NCBI GenBank assembly: GCA_034401795.1
Contig: CM067374.1
Coordinates: forward strand, 133,384,300-133,448,299
Origin: Chaetoderma sp. LZ-2023a
Lineage: Eukaryota > Mollusca > Caudofoveata > Chaetodermatida > Chaetodermatidae
DNA: 64,000 nt
Direction of reading: 5' to 3'
Shown: positions 1 through 10,954 of the stretch, one piece after another
How the letters are laid out: every line of letters starts with the position of its first letter
Numbering within the stretch: the first letter of the stretch is position 1
Program-made: the position numbers and the translations under genes
Notes under the pieces: model-generated
The model's input: only the letters and a program-made list of their open reading frames with translations
What the model was told of the DNA's origin: nothing
Databases searched by the model: none

Positions 1-192
1 ATACAATATATCCGAGTTTCCATTTTATTACAAAATAGCAAAAGTATGAAATAGCCTAACTGACCATATCGTTAATGCCCGACCATTCAAAGCTTTGAAA
101 ACTGAGTGGATAAACACTGGGACAGTGCACAATTTAAATTTAACTTCGAGGCACCTTCACCATGACGTAACCATTTCAAAACTTAGCGTCAC

Positions 193-2091
193 TCATGCAC
201 CTGAATATAGAGGCTTGTACGGCTTGTGTTCAGTATTATCGATAATAAATAAAGATAAAGATTCTGAAACTGAAGAAAACAGGTCAGACAGAATGGGATC
301 AACATCATCCTGCTGGCCAGAAGACAAAGAGTTTACCTGATCAAAACTACTAGCCGAAAAACGAGAAAGAATAGATGACCGAGCTGAAACAAAGGAACGA
401 TTAAGAGAAGGATCTCTAACCACAGAAAATAATGAGAAATCCAAGTCCGAATCCACAATCTGAAACTCTAATTCAGAGGAAAGAACTATGGAAACAATAG
501 AATTTGAATGTTTGAAAGAAGAGGAAGAAGCAGAGGAAGAAGGATGAGAGATTTTATGAGAAAAAGAAAAAGAGGAAGGATCCAAAGAACTTGAAAGAGG
601 ACCGCCAACAGAAGGAAGGCGAGAATGGCCGGGAGGAGGACGAAGAGAAGAGGATGGAAAAAGAGAGAGAAGATGATGATGAAGAAGAAGGATGAAGAGA
701 CCTGCCTAACTGAACCTGAGAAGAGGAAACAGGAACCAACGAATGAACAGAACCAGAAGAAACTGAGCCAGAAACAACATCACGAAAAGAGAAAGAAGAC
801 ACGGAACCGGAATGAGCGCAATTAGCAATTGGAGACGTAACTACCAGTGTTACCAAAATCCTGAACATGACCGTAACATGCTTGCCTATGAACTGGATAA
901 TCGAAAAAGAATGCGGGTTGATTGGAGAATTATGGTTAGACACCAAATTTCTCTCATCGGAAGCAAAAACATTACCATTGACAGGATCCTGAAGACCCTG
1001 AAAATTGGCCAAAGCGGAAGTTGAAGATAAACCGGAAAAACTAGGACCGGAAACCGGACATTGAACCGGATCTTGCCGACCCGGATGAACAAACCTAGAA
1101 CCGGAAGCGGAAATGTTAACAGCGGACGCGGAAACAGGAAATTGAACCAACGCTTGAGGATCTGGGAAAAAATGAATGACCGGAAGTAGGATACCACCTA
1201 CCAGAAACTGTAAAAAGAACAGGTTCCAAAGGACTCGGATGTCCGAAAAAATCATCAAAAGTCTGACCAGAAACGGAAGGAATAGAACCGGAAGCGGAAA
1301 CCGGAAGATGAGACGGGTCTACCAGACACGGATTTCTCGCCAAACGAGCAGTGCCTGCTAAACTGGAAATCGATAGATTTCCTGACACAGAAGAATTTTG
1401 CACTGGAGAATGGTGAACATTCCTTGCTACCGGTATAACGGAAAATTTTACGTTGGCATAGGATGACGAGCTGGTGACTTCCGCCTCCAACACCACAACT
1501 TGAGGAGTATGCCCCGCCTCAAGGCTTAGGTGGTTTTGAACCAGTACCCTACTCGAAGGTACCTTCGTGGTTCTCTTTCTGGAATCTTTGGATTTCTGCT
1601 TTGGCGAATGCGTCTCCTGTCTAGACGTAAGGGACACTGGCTTGACCCACTTTCCGCTAACCGACAGGTTATCATCTGAATCTGAAGAATCTTGCTTGGC
1701 CACGCGGATGGCCGAAGAAATTTGCTCATCAACGGACTTCGTAAGAACCGTCGCAAATGATTCGAACCGTGCAAAGAGCACTAACAGCTTCTAAATTACC
1801 AGAGGACACCCCCCCCCCCTTCCGTTGCTTGCGTAACAGGTACAGATTGATTAGAAAATAACTGACTTAGTCTTAGCAGCAGCGGAAGGAGACCGATCAG
1901 AGGCCACTGCTAATGTCGGAGAAGTCCTTAAAATAAGATTTTGACACCGCCACTGACCACCCCTTGCAAATGCCGCACATCGCTGTCGGCGTGCACACGT
2001 GCCCCGAAAACTCCTTAAAGTGCAAATGGACCCACTTCATTGATGAACATTTAGTTTCTAAAAGCGAAAAAATAAGTAAAAAATGAGGCAT
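193..2091 (-). pseudogene. DIRS-like retroelement gag remnant (partial)
   Basis: Three overlapping minus-strand frames (2091-1897, 1781-1116, 1258-193 with a frame change near 560) look like one serine-rich protein broken by frameshifts; a C homopolymer at 1809-1819 lies between the first two. The N-terminal part carries a Cys/His cluster (HVC, then MCGICKGW) followed by SKSYFKDF. This resembles the C-x2-C-x2-W type cluster of DIRS gag proteins and also the cluster in the DIRS gag at 14.7 kb. The middle has the heptad-like segment LFARFESFATVL, and the rest is low-complexity Ser/Pro/Val with repeated PVSASGS. RT and recombinase would lie beyond the left window edge. A serine-rich host exon cannot be excluded. 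The DIRS assignment is inference from the Cys cluster and the composition. Confidence 0.42.
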
Positions 2092-2099
2092 ACAGCCTC

Positions 2100-2814
2100 G
2101 TAGAACTAGAAACGATCTCTAGTAAATAAGTCCTAAGAAGAAAAAGCACATTGCTCAAAATGGCGGGAAAATTCAAATTCAAATATCTCAAAGAACAAAT
2201 ATGACTCGCTGGCAAATGCTTTAAAAATATTGACGAATATTGAAGTGATTGTGTAAGAGCGATTTAAATCTATATGTGTAAAAGGAGAGGGAACATGATG
2301 ATGGTGAAATGGAAGGCATAGTTGACTACCACAAAACTTTGACTACCACGAAAACCGGTAACAAAGATATATAAAAATAAATAGTCATCAAAGACCATAA
2401 AACGTTCAGCTAACATAACTTAGGTAGAATAGACTTCATGTTAAGCATATTGATTAGATATAATCCTTCCAAACAGATTGCTGAACACAGACAAGTTATA
2501 AAAACTTAAACTGGATTTTATGACTGCTTTGCAGAATATTTGAAAAGTGCATCTGTTTCTTATTTGGGCTCGTTTGCGCATGCGTGGTCATGTGCAGAAA
2601 CAGGTGTCACAGAGTGTGTATAGACTGGTGCCAGTCTCTAATAGGCCATATGCTGGGAGTGTACTCTACCAGTAGCCTGGATGAGGGTGTGATAAAGTGG
2701 TATAGGCATATGGAGGCATATAAGCAAGTATAAAAATCTTATTCTGGTGGCTAAATGCAGAGTAGTTGATTTAGCAAGTAGTGATTGAATGGTATAGATC
2801 TTTGTGGTGTAATA
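2100..2814. other. No gene seen
   Basis: AT-rich sequence without a coding frame that looks real. I recognise no transposon part here. Confidence 0.5.
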
Positions 2815-3660
2815 ACAATTAGAAATTTTCAGATAATTCAAGATGGTCGCCAGAAAAATTGACCAATCAATATTTCCTCCTTAGAAGTGCTGAAGCGTAT
2901 GACCACAGGTTTCCATCCACGTTTCATCGAAATCGGGCGATTGATGTTGGAGTAGTGTTTTAAAGGATATCCGGATAATTTTTGGAAAATCCAAGATGGC
3001 CACACAAAAAATGACCAATCTAAATTTCGAATACATGTTCCGGAGCCTACCACCATAGGATCCCTCCAACCAAATTTAGTTGAAATTGGACAAACCCTTC
3101 GGGCCAGGTGAGCTAACAATGTTCGATCCCTCTGACGTACCAAATTGTGTTGGAATCAGCCCATTGGTTCTCTCGTTTAAAGAAAAGGTTGACGGATGAT
3201 AAACCATGGCATAAAATCACTTGGCCAATCTCACCAGATAAATCTAGGTTTAATCTTTCAACTGATTTCCGGGGCATTTTCAGAAAATCCAAGCCAGCCA
3301 CCAGAAAATTGATCAATAATATTTCTGTATAAGTTTTATCAGCCTAGCATGTCTAGGGTCATTCCCGCCAAATTGGCACAGCAGTTAATGAGGAAATTTT
3401 TGGAAAATTCAATAGGTCTTCCAGAAAGTCATCAATCAAATTTCTTAGAAATTCTGTATCATATCCATCTAGGGGTCTTGGCTAAGATTGGGTGATTTTT
3501 TCATGGATAAGATACATTTTAAAGGATATCCCAAAAACTTCCAAAAAACTTCTGACATCCGAGACTTACTACCCTCTCAGCTAATTTTCATCAAATTAAA
3601 ATCAGAGAGACGTTTAATGAGTTTTACTTCAGGCCAAGTGAGCTAAAAGGAAATACCACT
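2815..3660 (+). repeat. Degenerate tandem repeat with CAAGATGG units
   Basis: Several diverged units follow each other. They carry TCCAAGATGGCC/TCAAGATGGTCG, then AAAATTGACCAATC, then TTGAAATCGG/TTGAAATTGG, and twice the phrase GGCCA(g)GTGAGCTAA (about 3107 and 3640). The short ORFs in this stretch are by-products. A related fragment with TTGGTTGAAATCGG and AAAAAATTGACTAATG occurs near 33.9-34.1 kb, so this is a dispersed family. Confidence 0.6.
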
Positions 3661-3794
3661 AAATTAAATTCTACATTGAATTCACTAATTGTGCAACTAG
3701 ATTGGATGGTCGATGCCGCTCCATCACAAATCCTCACATTAAGCACATTGATGTTTTGACAGCGCAAGCTTTGGCGACAGAGCCAACGGACCTA

Positions 3795-4135
3795 TCCAAT
3801 TTATCCATCCATCATATGACGTCATAATTAACTACATAACGTGTAGGATGATGTCATAAGCATGACATCATGAATGATTCGATTTAGTCAGCCTTAAATG
3901 CTTAATAGTCCAACACGTAGTATGAATTGTATGTCTTTGCTATTTGACAAACATGCTGATAGGCAGCAACAGCACCCAGTCAAATTAGTTTCAAAATATT
4001 CAACTGCTTACCTATATAATTTTCTGGAAATTGATAGTCAGGGTGTTCTGGGATCGATCGATCGCAACATGGGCGAAGCGTGGGTGGAGCTTAAATAAAG
4101 ATGGGCAGGGCATAGCTAAAACTGGAAAGGTCCAC
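3795..4135 (-). repeat. Family B type I element, copy 1
   Basis: Reverse-complement copy of an element also found at 5150, 6690 and 8469. Shared landmarks in order on the minus strand are CCAGTTTTAGCTATGCC, a GATCGATC block at about 4053, the core CAGTTGAATATTTTGAAACT, a TAATAGTCC-type block, and TGACGTCAT boxes near 3818. Here the core hairpin has kept only one arm. Confidence 0.75.
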
Positions 4136-4369
4136 TCAGCCAAATTCAAGTCCTCTTTCCCTCCGCTATCATATGGATAACTCGCGTATCAAATTTGATT
4201 GAATTCCATCCAAGAGTTTCGGAGGAGTTGCGTTACAATCAATTTCTGTAGACAGACAGACACAGGGAAGGGCGAGACACCATAATCCCAAACTAGACCA
4301 GAAGTTTTTGAGATACAGTTCAGTACATGCATGCACACATACAAACACGTGCACGCATTCGCATGTGCG

Positions 4370-4547
<178 letters not shown>

Positions 4548-4847
4548 ATGCTCTTGCAGTGTGATGGAAATAAAACAGAATTTAAAGCACTACAATTAGA
4601 TATTTTCTAATTATATCCCTTTAAATGCTTAAAACATTTAAAATATACATCTATAAAGTATAAATAAAAACTATGCTGAATAAAGTATACAAATAAACAA
4701 ACAAACACCGTTAACAGTCAACTAAATGATTATTCACTAACATGGCCTATACTGGAATATATATAAAATTATAAATAAACAGTTATCATATTTAATATAT
4801 AAAATATGAGATTAATTACACATGTCAGAGTAGATACCATATATTAA

Positions 4848-5067
4848 TCCTTTAACCCACAAATTTGTTTAAGAGAATTTAAATTTTCTCATAGGAAATG
4901 TCAATTTGCAGACTGAGACCATTTTTTTTTAATTTACCACTGGAATGACTGGCTCGGTTATTGAGCCAGTCATTCCAGTTGTAAACTTAAAAACATAGTC
5001 TTCTCTTGATCTGCAAATGGACATGACATTTATCAAGATGTTTTTGCCTGGCTTGAGTGTTAAAGGG
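4848..5067. mobile_element. Family A palindromic element (TTAA type), copy 1
   Basis: The core is ACTGGAATGACTGGCTC (4939-4955) and its exact inverse (4963-4979). The outer arms carry the inverse pair GTCAATTTGCAGA and TCTGCAAATGGAC. The ends are TCCTTTAACCC on the left and the inverse of CCCTTTAACAC on the right, flanked by TTAA (4844-4847) and TTGA (5068-5071). This fits a non-autonomous transposon with a TTAA target, as in piggyBac or Kolobok superfamilies. No transposase is present. Confidence 0.7.
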
Positions 5068-5071
5068 TTGA

Positions 5072-5110
5072 CCAAAGAATCCTGTGGAATTAAATGTTAT
5101 GCCTGTCCTA
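5072..5110 (+). repeat. Fragment of a dispersed repeat shared with 19.79 kb
   Basis: AAGAATCCTGTGGAATTAAATG here matches the start of the repeat at 19,790 (AAGAATTCCGCAGAATTAAATG). The rest is probably displaced by later insertions. Confidence 0.45.
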
Positions 5111-5149
5111 ATTGATGAACCTAGTTTTTATCTATGCCCCACACATTCC

Positions 5150-5490
5150 TAACTAAGCTCCGCCCACACTGTGCCCGTGTTGGGATCGATCGAATTCTGA
5201 ACTCCCTGAATCTCAATTATCAGAAAACTATACTAGTAAGCTGTTGAATATTTTGAAACTAATTTGACTATGGCAGTAACAGCACCCAGTCAAATTAGTT
5301 TCACAATATTCAACAGAATGTTTATTAAATAGTAGACATACAATTCGTGCAACTTGACGGACTATTAATAATTAAGCATTTATGACAGACATATATATGC
5401 CATTAATGACGCATTTGATTGTGACATCAGCCTACCTGTCATGCCTGTGATGTATTTGATTATAACAATATCAGAGCCCAGATAAAACTC
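5150..5490 (+). repeat. Family B type I element, copy 2
   Basis: Same order of landmarks as at 3795, 6690 and 8469: AAGCTCCGCCCACAC, GGGATCGATC, then the core GTTGAATATTTTGAAACTAA (from 5243), its inverse (TTAGTTTCACAATATTCAAC, 5297-5316), GACGGACTATTAA, and TGTGACATCAGC. The loop has lost part of one core arm. Confidence 0.75.
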
Positions 5491-5614
5491 ATCAGAGTGG
5501 CGGAATAAATAGATGACTTAGTTTGCTTGCAATATTCTAGATCGTGACGATCTTATAATAAACATATATAACAAGACACTCATGTTTATTTTAGTATCAA
5601 GTTAAGTACGATTT

Positions 5615-5850
5615 TGAACTTTGATGACCGTGACACCTAAATCAGAAGGCGTATTCATCTCCACAATGGCAACATGCGGTGGGATAGCGAGCGAGCAAAC
5701 AAACTTGAGGTAAGGAGTTACTAAAATAATAAACTAATTCATGTTCAACATGATCTTGGCCTTTGACCGTGACCACAAAATCAGCAGATGACACTCCCAT
5801 CTCTTCCCATGTGTTCAAGTTTAATTCCCTAAATATTGGCCAATCCCTAA
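5615..5850 (+). repeat. Dispersed repeat with CTTTGACCGTGACC motifs
   Basis: Contains tandem-like Pol III-free phrases TTTGATGACCGTGACAC and CCTTTGACCGTGACC. It resumes after the family A element at 6056 (CCATGACCTTTGG, AGCAGCATAGGCAACCA) and matches 19,850-20,000 (TTGACCTTTGACC, AACAGCATAGGCAACCA). No coding function is seen. Confidence 0.5.
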
Positions 5851-6055
5851 CTCTTTAACACTGATATCAGCCAAAAACGGCTTCAGCAGTGGTCTTGAGA
5901 AATGTCTATTTGCAGACCAAGAGAAGACTATTTTTGATAATTAACCGAGCCAGTCATTACAGTGGTAAATTTTTGAAAATAGTCTCTTGGTCGGCAAACG
6001 GACATTTCCTATGTGAAAAGTTGGAATTTTCTTTAACAAATTCAGGGTTAAAGCA
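5851..6055. mobile_element. Family A palindromic element, copy 2
   Basis: Starts CTCTTTAACACTGATATCAG and ends in the inverse of a CTTTAACCCTGAATTTG arm. Inverted inner arms read GCAGACCAAGAGAAGACTAT and its inverse. One arm of the central TGGAATGACTGGCTC hairpin is deleted, leaving CGAGCCAGTCATTACAGTGG. The left flank is CTAA, one step from TTAA. It interrupts the dispersed repeat described at 5615. Confidence 0.62.
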
Positions 6056-6300
6056 AGGACCATGACCTTTGGTCCTCTGTATCCTCTAATTTATTCCTAG
6101 CAGCATAGGCAACCATCTATCCAAGCTCAGTTTCAATACGCTTAACAAATCATGAAATATAAGTTCATAAGTTTACTTAACATTTAAAGAACATTTGGTA
6201 CCAACGTCCACGGTCACAGTAACCATGACCCTGTAACCTCACTCTCATCAGCCCGATTCATAAAAGCATATGCAACCATTATCCATGGAAGTTAGCCAAT
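6056..6300 (+). repeat. Continuation of the CTTTGACC dispersed repeat
   Basis: Phrases TAGCAGCATAGGCAACCAT and GTTTCAATACGCTTAACAAA continue the repeat broken at 5850. They correspond to 19,905-19,985. Confidence 0.45.
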
Positions 6301-6382
6301 AACGAAACATTTACCAAAACAATTTGCTAATTGCAAAATTTAATGTTGACGTGGGCGAGTGAAAAATGCAAATTCTAGTTAA

Positions 6383-6548
6383 CCGTTAGCCTCAAATTCG
6401 TTCAGGAAAATTTGTATTTTAGAAAATTTATCACTGGAATGACTGGCTCGATAACATTCCAGCAAAAAATTGTCAAAAACAGTCTGCAAATGGACATTTC
6501 TCAAGACAACTGCAGAAGCCATTTTTGGCTGACCTGGATGTTAAAGGG
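6383..6548. mobile_element. Family A palindromic element, copy 3
   Basis: Flanked by TTAA (6379-6382) and TTAG (6549-6552). It contains TATCACTGGAATGACTGG and a shortened inverse (ATTCCAG), the arm CAGTCTGCAAATGGACATTT, and the terminal inverse of CCCTTTAACATCCAGG. Internal deletions shorten it to 166 bp. Confidence 0.62.
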
Positions 6549-6689
6549 TTAGCAAAATGAAACTAATTAAATGTATATATAACCGAGCACGCATACACAG
6601 ATGCACCAATACCTGAGACCAGACACATTTAATATACATACATGTATGTACAATCAATGTACAATGTAAGCCTAATGGAGGAATGCAGT

Positions 6690-7040
6690 TTTAACCTTGC
6701 CACGCCCATCTCTAACTATGCTGCAACCTGTTGTGGGATCGATCCCCACACTCCCCAGTGAAGCTCAATTTCCTGAAAATTATACAGGGAAGCTATTGAA
6801 TATTTTGAAACTAATTTGACTGGGCGCTGTTGCTGCCTATGGCAGCAACAGCGCCCAGTCTGATTAGTTTCAAAATATTCAACAGAATGGTTTAAAAATA
6901 GAAAAGATATACAATTCGTACACCTTGACGGACTATTAAGCATTTATGACGGACTTAATCATGACGATTATGACGTCAGCTTACATGCGACGTAGTTGAT
7001 TATGACGTCATATGATTGATCAATAAACTGGATTCATCCA
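6690..7040 (+). repeat. Family B type I element, copy 3
   Basis: The best preserved hairpin of the family. The arm TTGAATATTTTGAAACTAAT starts at about 6796, followed by TTGACTGGGCGCTGTTGCTG, the turn CCTATGG, and the full inverse to about 6882. Flanks hold GGGATCGATC on the left and GACGGACTATTAAGC and two TGACGTCA boxes on the right. The stem is more than 40 bp with only occasional mismatches. Confidence 0.8.
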
Positions 7041-7095
7041 TTCTATAAACTCAATTTTTATGCTCATGAGCATTAGACAAGCTAGAAATAGACCA

Positions 7096-7241
7096 GGGGC
7101 CAGTTTCACAAAAAGGTGCATAAGTTACGATCCCCCCCGTAAGTTACGCGCTTTTCGTGAAACCCGATTTACGCCCCCTATCGTACTTACGCCATATTTA
7201 TGTCCAATATCGTATTTACGCACCTTTGTGAAACTGGCCCC
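7096..7241. mobile_element. 146-bp foldback element with GGGGCCAGTTTCACAAA ends
   Basis: The terminal inverted repeat GGGGCCAGTTTCACAAA is exact at both ends (7096 onward and the inverse ending 7241) and continues imperfectly through GGTGC(A/G)TAAnTTACGA. The inside is rich in TTACGC motifs. No clear target duplication is visible, so the superfamily is not assigned. Confidence 0.7.
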
Positions 7242-7659
7242 AGATCTGACAGAAAATAACCTAACATGTTTCCCAAAAAAAATAAAACATTGTTGAATAT
7301 TTTTAACAAAGAGGCTAAATATAAAGTGTTACTTAGCTACCTGCATGTAACGTATTTCAAAAATAGCCTGAGAAACAAACAATCATCAACGGATGGCCTG
7401 AATTACGCAAACATTTTGAAATGAAAGATGAAAAAGAACTGCAGACTCAGTGACTTTAATATAGCTTTGATGGCTTGACTTTAATATAGCTTTGATGGCT
7501 AATACAGTGATCCATTTCTAGCTACACCCCCCCCCACCCCTGTTGTACACACATTTGAATCAATTTAACACTGCTTGGATTTATTTACATAAATTCACTC
7601 ACATTGCTCTTATGATGACCCTTTGGTTACTACTTTTCTTGAACTCATACATATATAAA

Positions 7660-7936
7660 CAAGAGAAATCAGAGATTGCAGACCCTCGCCCTCCCATTTT
7701 TGTCACGTTGTAATGAGATTTCAGATTTCCCCGGATTTTCCGCATTTCTTCGGACCACACCTACAGTTGTGGAACCTCAGTGTATCGGTCACACCTTTTT
7801 TGTCTTAAGATTTGAGCAAAATCGGAGCAGTAGTTTCCGAGATATCCATAGATCCAGAATTTGATCCGATCAGGATCCTGGTTCCTTTATCCGGATTACA
7901 ACTAAAGTCTGGAAATCCTCTTGTATGGCAAGTTCC
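7660..7936 (+). repeat. Dispersed repeat R, copy 1
   Basis: Matches 19,385-19,660 in order: CAGAGATT, CTCGCCCTCCCATTTT, TTTCAGATTT, GGTCACACC, GATATCCATAGATCCAGAAT, CTGGTTC and ATGGCAAGTTCCTT. The predicted peptide here is not a gene. Confidence 0.6.
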
Positions 7937-7940
7937 TTAA

Positions 7941-8135
7941 CCCTTTAGTGGTCATGCCGGTCAAAACCGGCCTCTGTCATGGTCTTGTGGACTATCCATT
8001 TACAGGCCAAGAAAATGCATTGTCTGACTTTTTTGCATGTATGATTCAACAAAGTCGGGCGATGTTTGATCGTGTGTCATAGCTTTCGACAAGTCGAATC
8101 ATACATGCAAAAAAGTCAGACAATGTTCAACTTTC
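7941..8135. mobile_element. Family A-related palindrome with a different core
   Basis: Starts after TTAA (7937-7940) with CCCTTTAGTGGTCATGCCGG and the arm CCATTTACAGGCCAAGA, as in family A. The hairpin instead uses TGTCTGACTTTTTTGCATGT (about 8010-8040) and its inverse (8100-8125). The right end is not clear. Confidence 0.5.
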
Positions 8136-8468
8136 ATCCGACAGGGTCCAGCATGTTGGATGCAACAGCCAATCATATACTGGAATTTAAATCATGTGAT
8201 CTTGCTGGTATCACTGGTTGGTAAATTCATCCACCACTGTCTGATGCTATTTGATCGCGTATGATGAACATGTATGACATACAAAATGTATTATCCTACA
8301 TGTATAATCATACATGTTGGATCGTCTGTCACTGGCTTTAGGAGCCAGGGCAGAATGCTTGTGTCATTCCTCATGCCAAGCACAGTACAACTCAGAAATA
8401 ACTTGGCCTGTTTCCCATGGAAATTAAAAATTACTGTTGGATTACAATCCAACACTGTTGCTACCTAT

Positions 8469-8832
8469 GACCCTTTCCAGTTTTAGCTTTGCCTCGCCCA
8501 TATTTATCTAAGCTCCACCCACACCTCGCTCGTGTTGGGATCGATCAGTCTCTGAATATCCCTGAATATCAGTTTCCAGAAAACTATACATGTAAGCTGT
8601 TGTATATTTTGAAACTATTTTGACTGGGCACTCAGTAACAGCGCCCAGTCAAATTAGTTTCAAAATATTCAACAGAATGTTTATTAAATGGTAAAGACAT
8701 ACAATTCATACATGTCGGACTATTAAGCGTTACAGACGGACTATATCGAGTTATTCATGACGTCATGATTGTGACGTCATCTTACACATTACATAGTTTA
8801 TCATGACATCATATGATAGATGCATAAACATG
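8469..8832 (+). repeat. Family B type I element, copy 4
   Basis: Landmarks CCCTTTCCAGTTTTAGC, GGGATCGATCAG, the inverted core (about 8596-8675), GACGGACTATAT and TGACGTCAT boxes follow the family order. Its right end meets the left end of the DIRS element at 8833. Confidence 0.75.
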
Positions 8833-8872
8833 GAATGAAGGAAATTTCAATTTCCCTTTCACCGAGATCTAA

Positions 8873-9032
8873 CAATACTTACCATTACATTACTTATTGA
8901 TAATACAGCTACACTGAAGCTGTGCTCTAGGAATCTAGATGTAGAAAGCTCTACTGGCTCCTGGATCTCGGTACCCGGTTCCCAACAACCGGGTACCCGC
9001 CTGCCAGATGCCCATATTGTTTGCATAGCCAC
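8873..9032 (-). repeat. DIRS inverted terminal repeat, 3' side
   Basis: From CAATACTTACCATTACATTA to CTGCCAGATGCCCATATTGTTTGCATAGC it matches the inverse of the right terminal repeat, with scattered substitutions. The shared hallmark is CCGGTTCCCAACAACCGGGTACCCGCCTG. Confidence 0.88.
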
Positions 9033-9092
9033 CAAACAAGAGAACAACTCATGGCTTGCCTCCGTGGGCCTGGGAGGCAGGGTCCGTAATGT

Positions 9093-9181
9093 AATGGTAA
9101 GTATTGCTAGATCTCGGAGAAAGGGAAATTGAAATTTCCTTCATTCTCCTTCGATCAATACTTACCATTACATTACTTAGT
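9093..9181. repeat. DIRS internal complementary region
   Basis: The left half (9093 to about 9150) is the inverse of the outer left end of the element (8833-8895). The right half (about 9146-9181) is the inverse of the outer right end (15,769-15,804). Both halves meet around the motif TTTCCTTCATTCTCC. This two-part complementarity is the template used to complete the DIRS circle. Confidence 0.88.
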
Positions 9182-9689
9182 GATAACACCAGATTTAGTC
9201 AGTAACCTGGTGGGAAGGGGCAAGCCATACAATGCATCTTTTGCCCCTAGAGAAAGAACTTAGACTTAAATTTGTTAGACGGAGACCTAGAAGGACCGAA
9301 AAGTTTGGGACCGGATCACATTCGCAGCACCGCTTCCCCCAACCCCCTTTCTCATAAAAAAGGGAGAGAACTCACGAACATGCATCTCGTCTGAAACAGC
9401 CCTTGACGCATATAAACCTGGGAATGAGCATGAAAATATAACATGAATGATCACGATATATAAACATAGTACAAAAACCCGTGAAACTTGAATTACCTCA
9501 TGAATTATGGATTCCAGACGTGGAGCCACCAACCAACACACTTTCGACCAAATGTGTCACATACGGTCGAATTCCTCTCGGTTGACCATGTGGTCCATGT
9601 CTGTCCTTATTAACTTTGCTTTCCGATGTTACCAAAAGGAGATGAGCAATGTAGCCACTAGACTATCGTTTCAAAACAGCTAAAGCGAG

Positions 9690-10954
9690 TGGATTGGCGG
9701 CGTCTGACAGGTCCCTCATATAGTAATCCATGAAAGAGGACTCAGTGCCATTGTGCAATGGCCATGATGTCCTCTAACGGGACACCATTGAATAGAGCGA
9801 TCGAGGTGGCTATTCCTCTAACATCGTGAGCCCTAGCACATTGCACCTGGTGCCCGCGACATCTCGTGGGTAGTCTGAATGCATTTTACTACCCAATGAG
9901 CGATAGTATCCATGGATGCGCGCGCCATATGGCTTCTTATGGCAGATCCACAGATGTCTATCATTTGACCGAAGAGAGTCCGTCCGTTTTTTGTACTTGG
10001 TAAAAGAACGGTCTAGACACCAGGCACTGGCATCACGATCAAACGTAGTTAATTTTGGTATAATGATCGGTTTGCCGGGATATTTCAAAGATTGAGTCTT
10101 TGACATAAATTCTGCTCTTGGCAGCAGTCACAGACCCTCTCCAAAGACAATAAATCGGCCCCTCTCTGCTGAAAGTGCATGGATCTCACTGCGCCTTCTA
10201 GCTGAGGAAGCTGCCAATAGAGAAACCGCCTTAAGATTCAGATGCTTTAGACTAGCCGAACCCAAAGGTTCGAAAGAGTGCTTGGCTGGCACATTAAGCA
10301 CTAAAGATAGACTCCAGGCTGGAATGACTACCGGTTGTCTTGGTCGGTGATTGCTCATTCCCTTCACCATCACGTTTAACTGGGCCACCTTGACTAAACA
10401 AGAGATAACTGATGCCAAAGCTGACTTGTATCCAGCAATAGTGACAGGAGCCAGTACTGTAAAGAACAGCTCACAGTCTGCTATTTGCTGAATAGTGGAT
10501 TGAAAGGGATCAAGACCCTTTCCTTCACACCACTCTGCAAGTTTGTTAACCTTGTGGTTATATGACTTGAAGGTTTATCTGCTTCTTGCGGCTGCGATAA
10601 AACTTGCAGCCTGTTGAGAAAAGCCTTCCGACGTGGAACGTTGTTTGATAACATCCATGCAGTTAATTTGAACATCTCGGGCCGCTCATGTAGGAAGCGG
10701 CCCTTGGCCTGGGAGATTATGCAGTATGCTGCACTGGATTGTCCACCAGCAGATCCAGGAGATCCGTGAACCACGCCCTGCTGGGCCAAAATGGCACTAT
10801 TAGCAGGACCAGGCATGGCTCCTCCCTGATCTTCACCAAGATCTTCGGCAGAAGACTGGTGGGTGGGTATGTGTACGCGTGCATCCCTCTCCAGCTTATC
10901 GCCAAAGCGTCGATACAGACGGCATTTGGATGTGGAATCGGCGAGCCATGTCAC
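9690..10954 (-). pseudogene. DIRS tyrosine recombinase (frameshifted)
   Basis: Pieces lie in at least three frames. The N-terminal part (10,954-10,481) has FKLTAWMLSNNVPRRKAFL. Then 10,418-10,128 has the catalytic-domain motif SSARRRSEIHALS with the first conserved Arg. 10,106-9,850 holds the YKKRTDSLRSN part. About 9,837-9,741 gives HDVRGIATSIALFNGVPLE with the His-x-x-Arg pair, and after a frameshift near 9,737 comes SSFMDYYMRDLS with the likely catalytic Tyr. The fold and order match DIRS-type recombinases, which insert the circular cDNA. Frameshifts at about 10,120, 9,835 and 9,737 make it non-functional. Confidence 0.85.
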
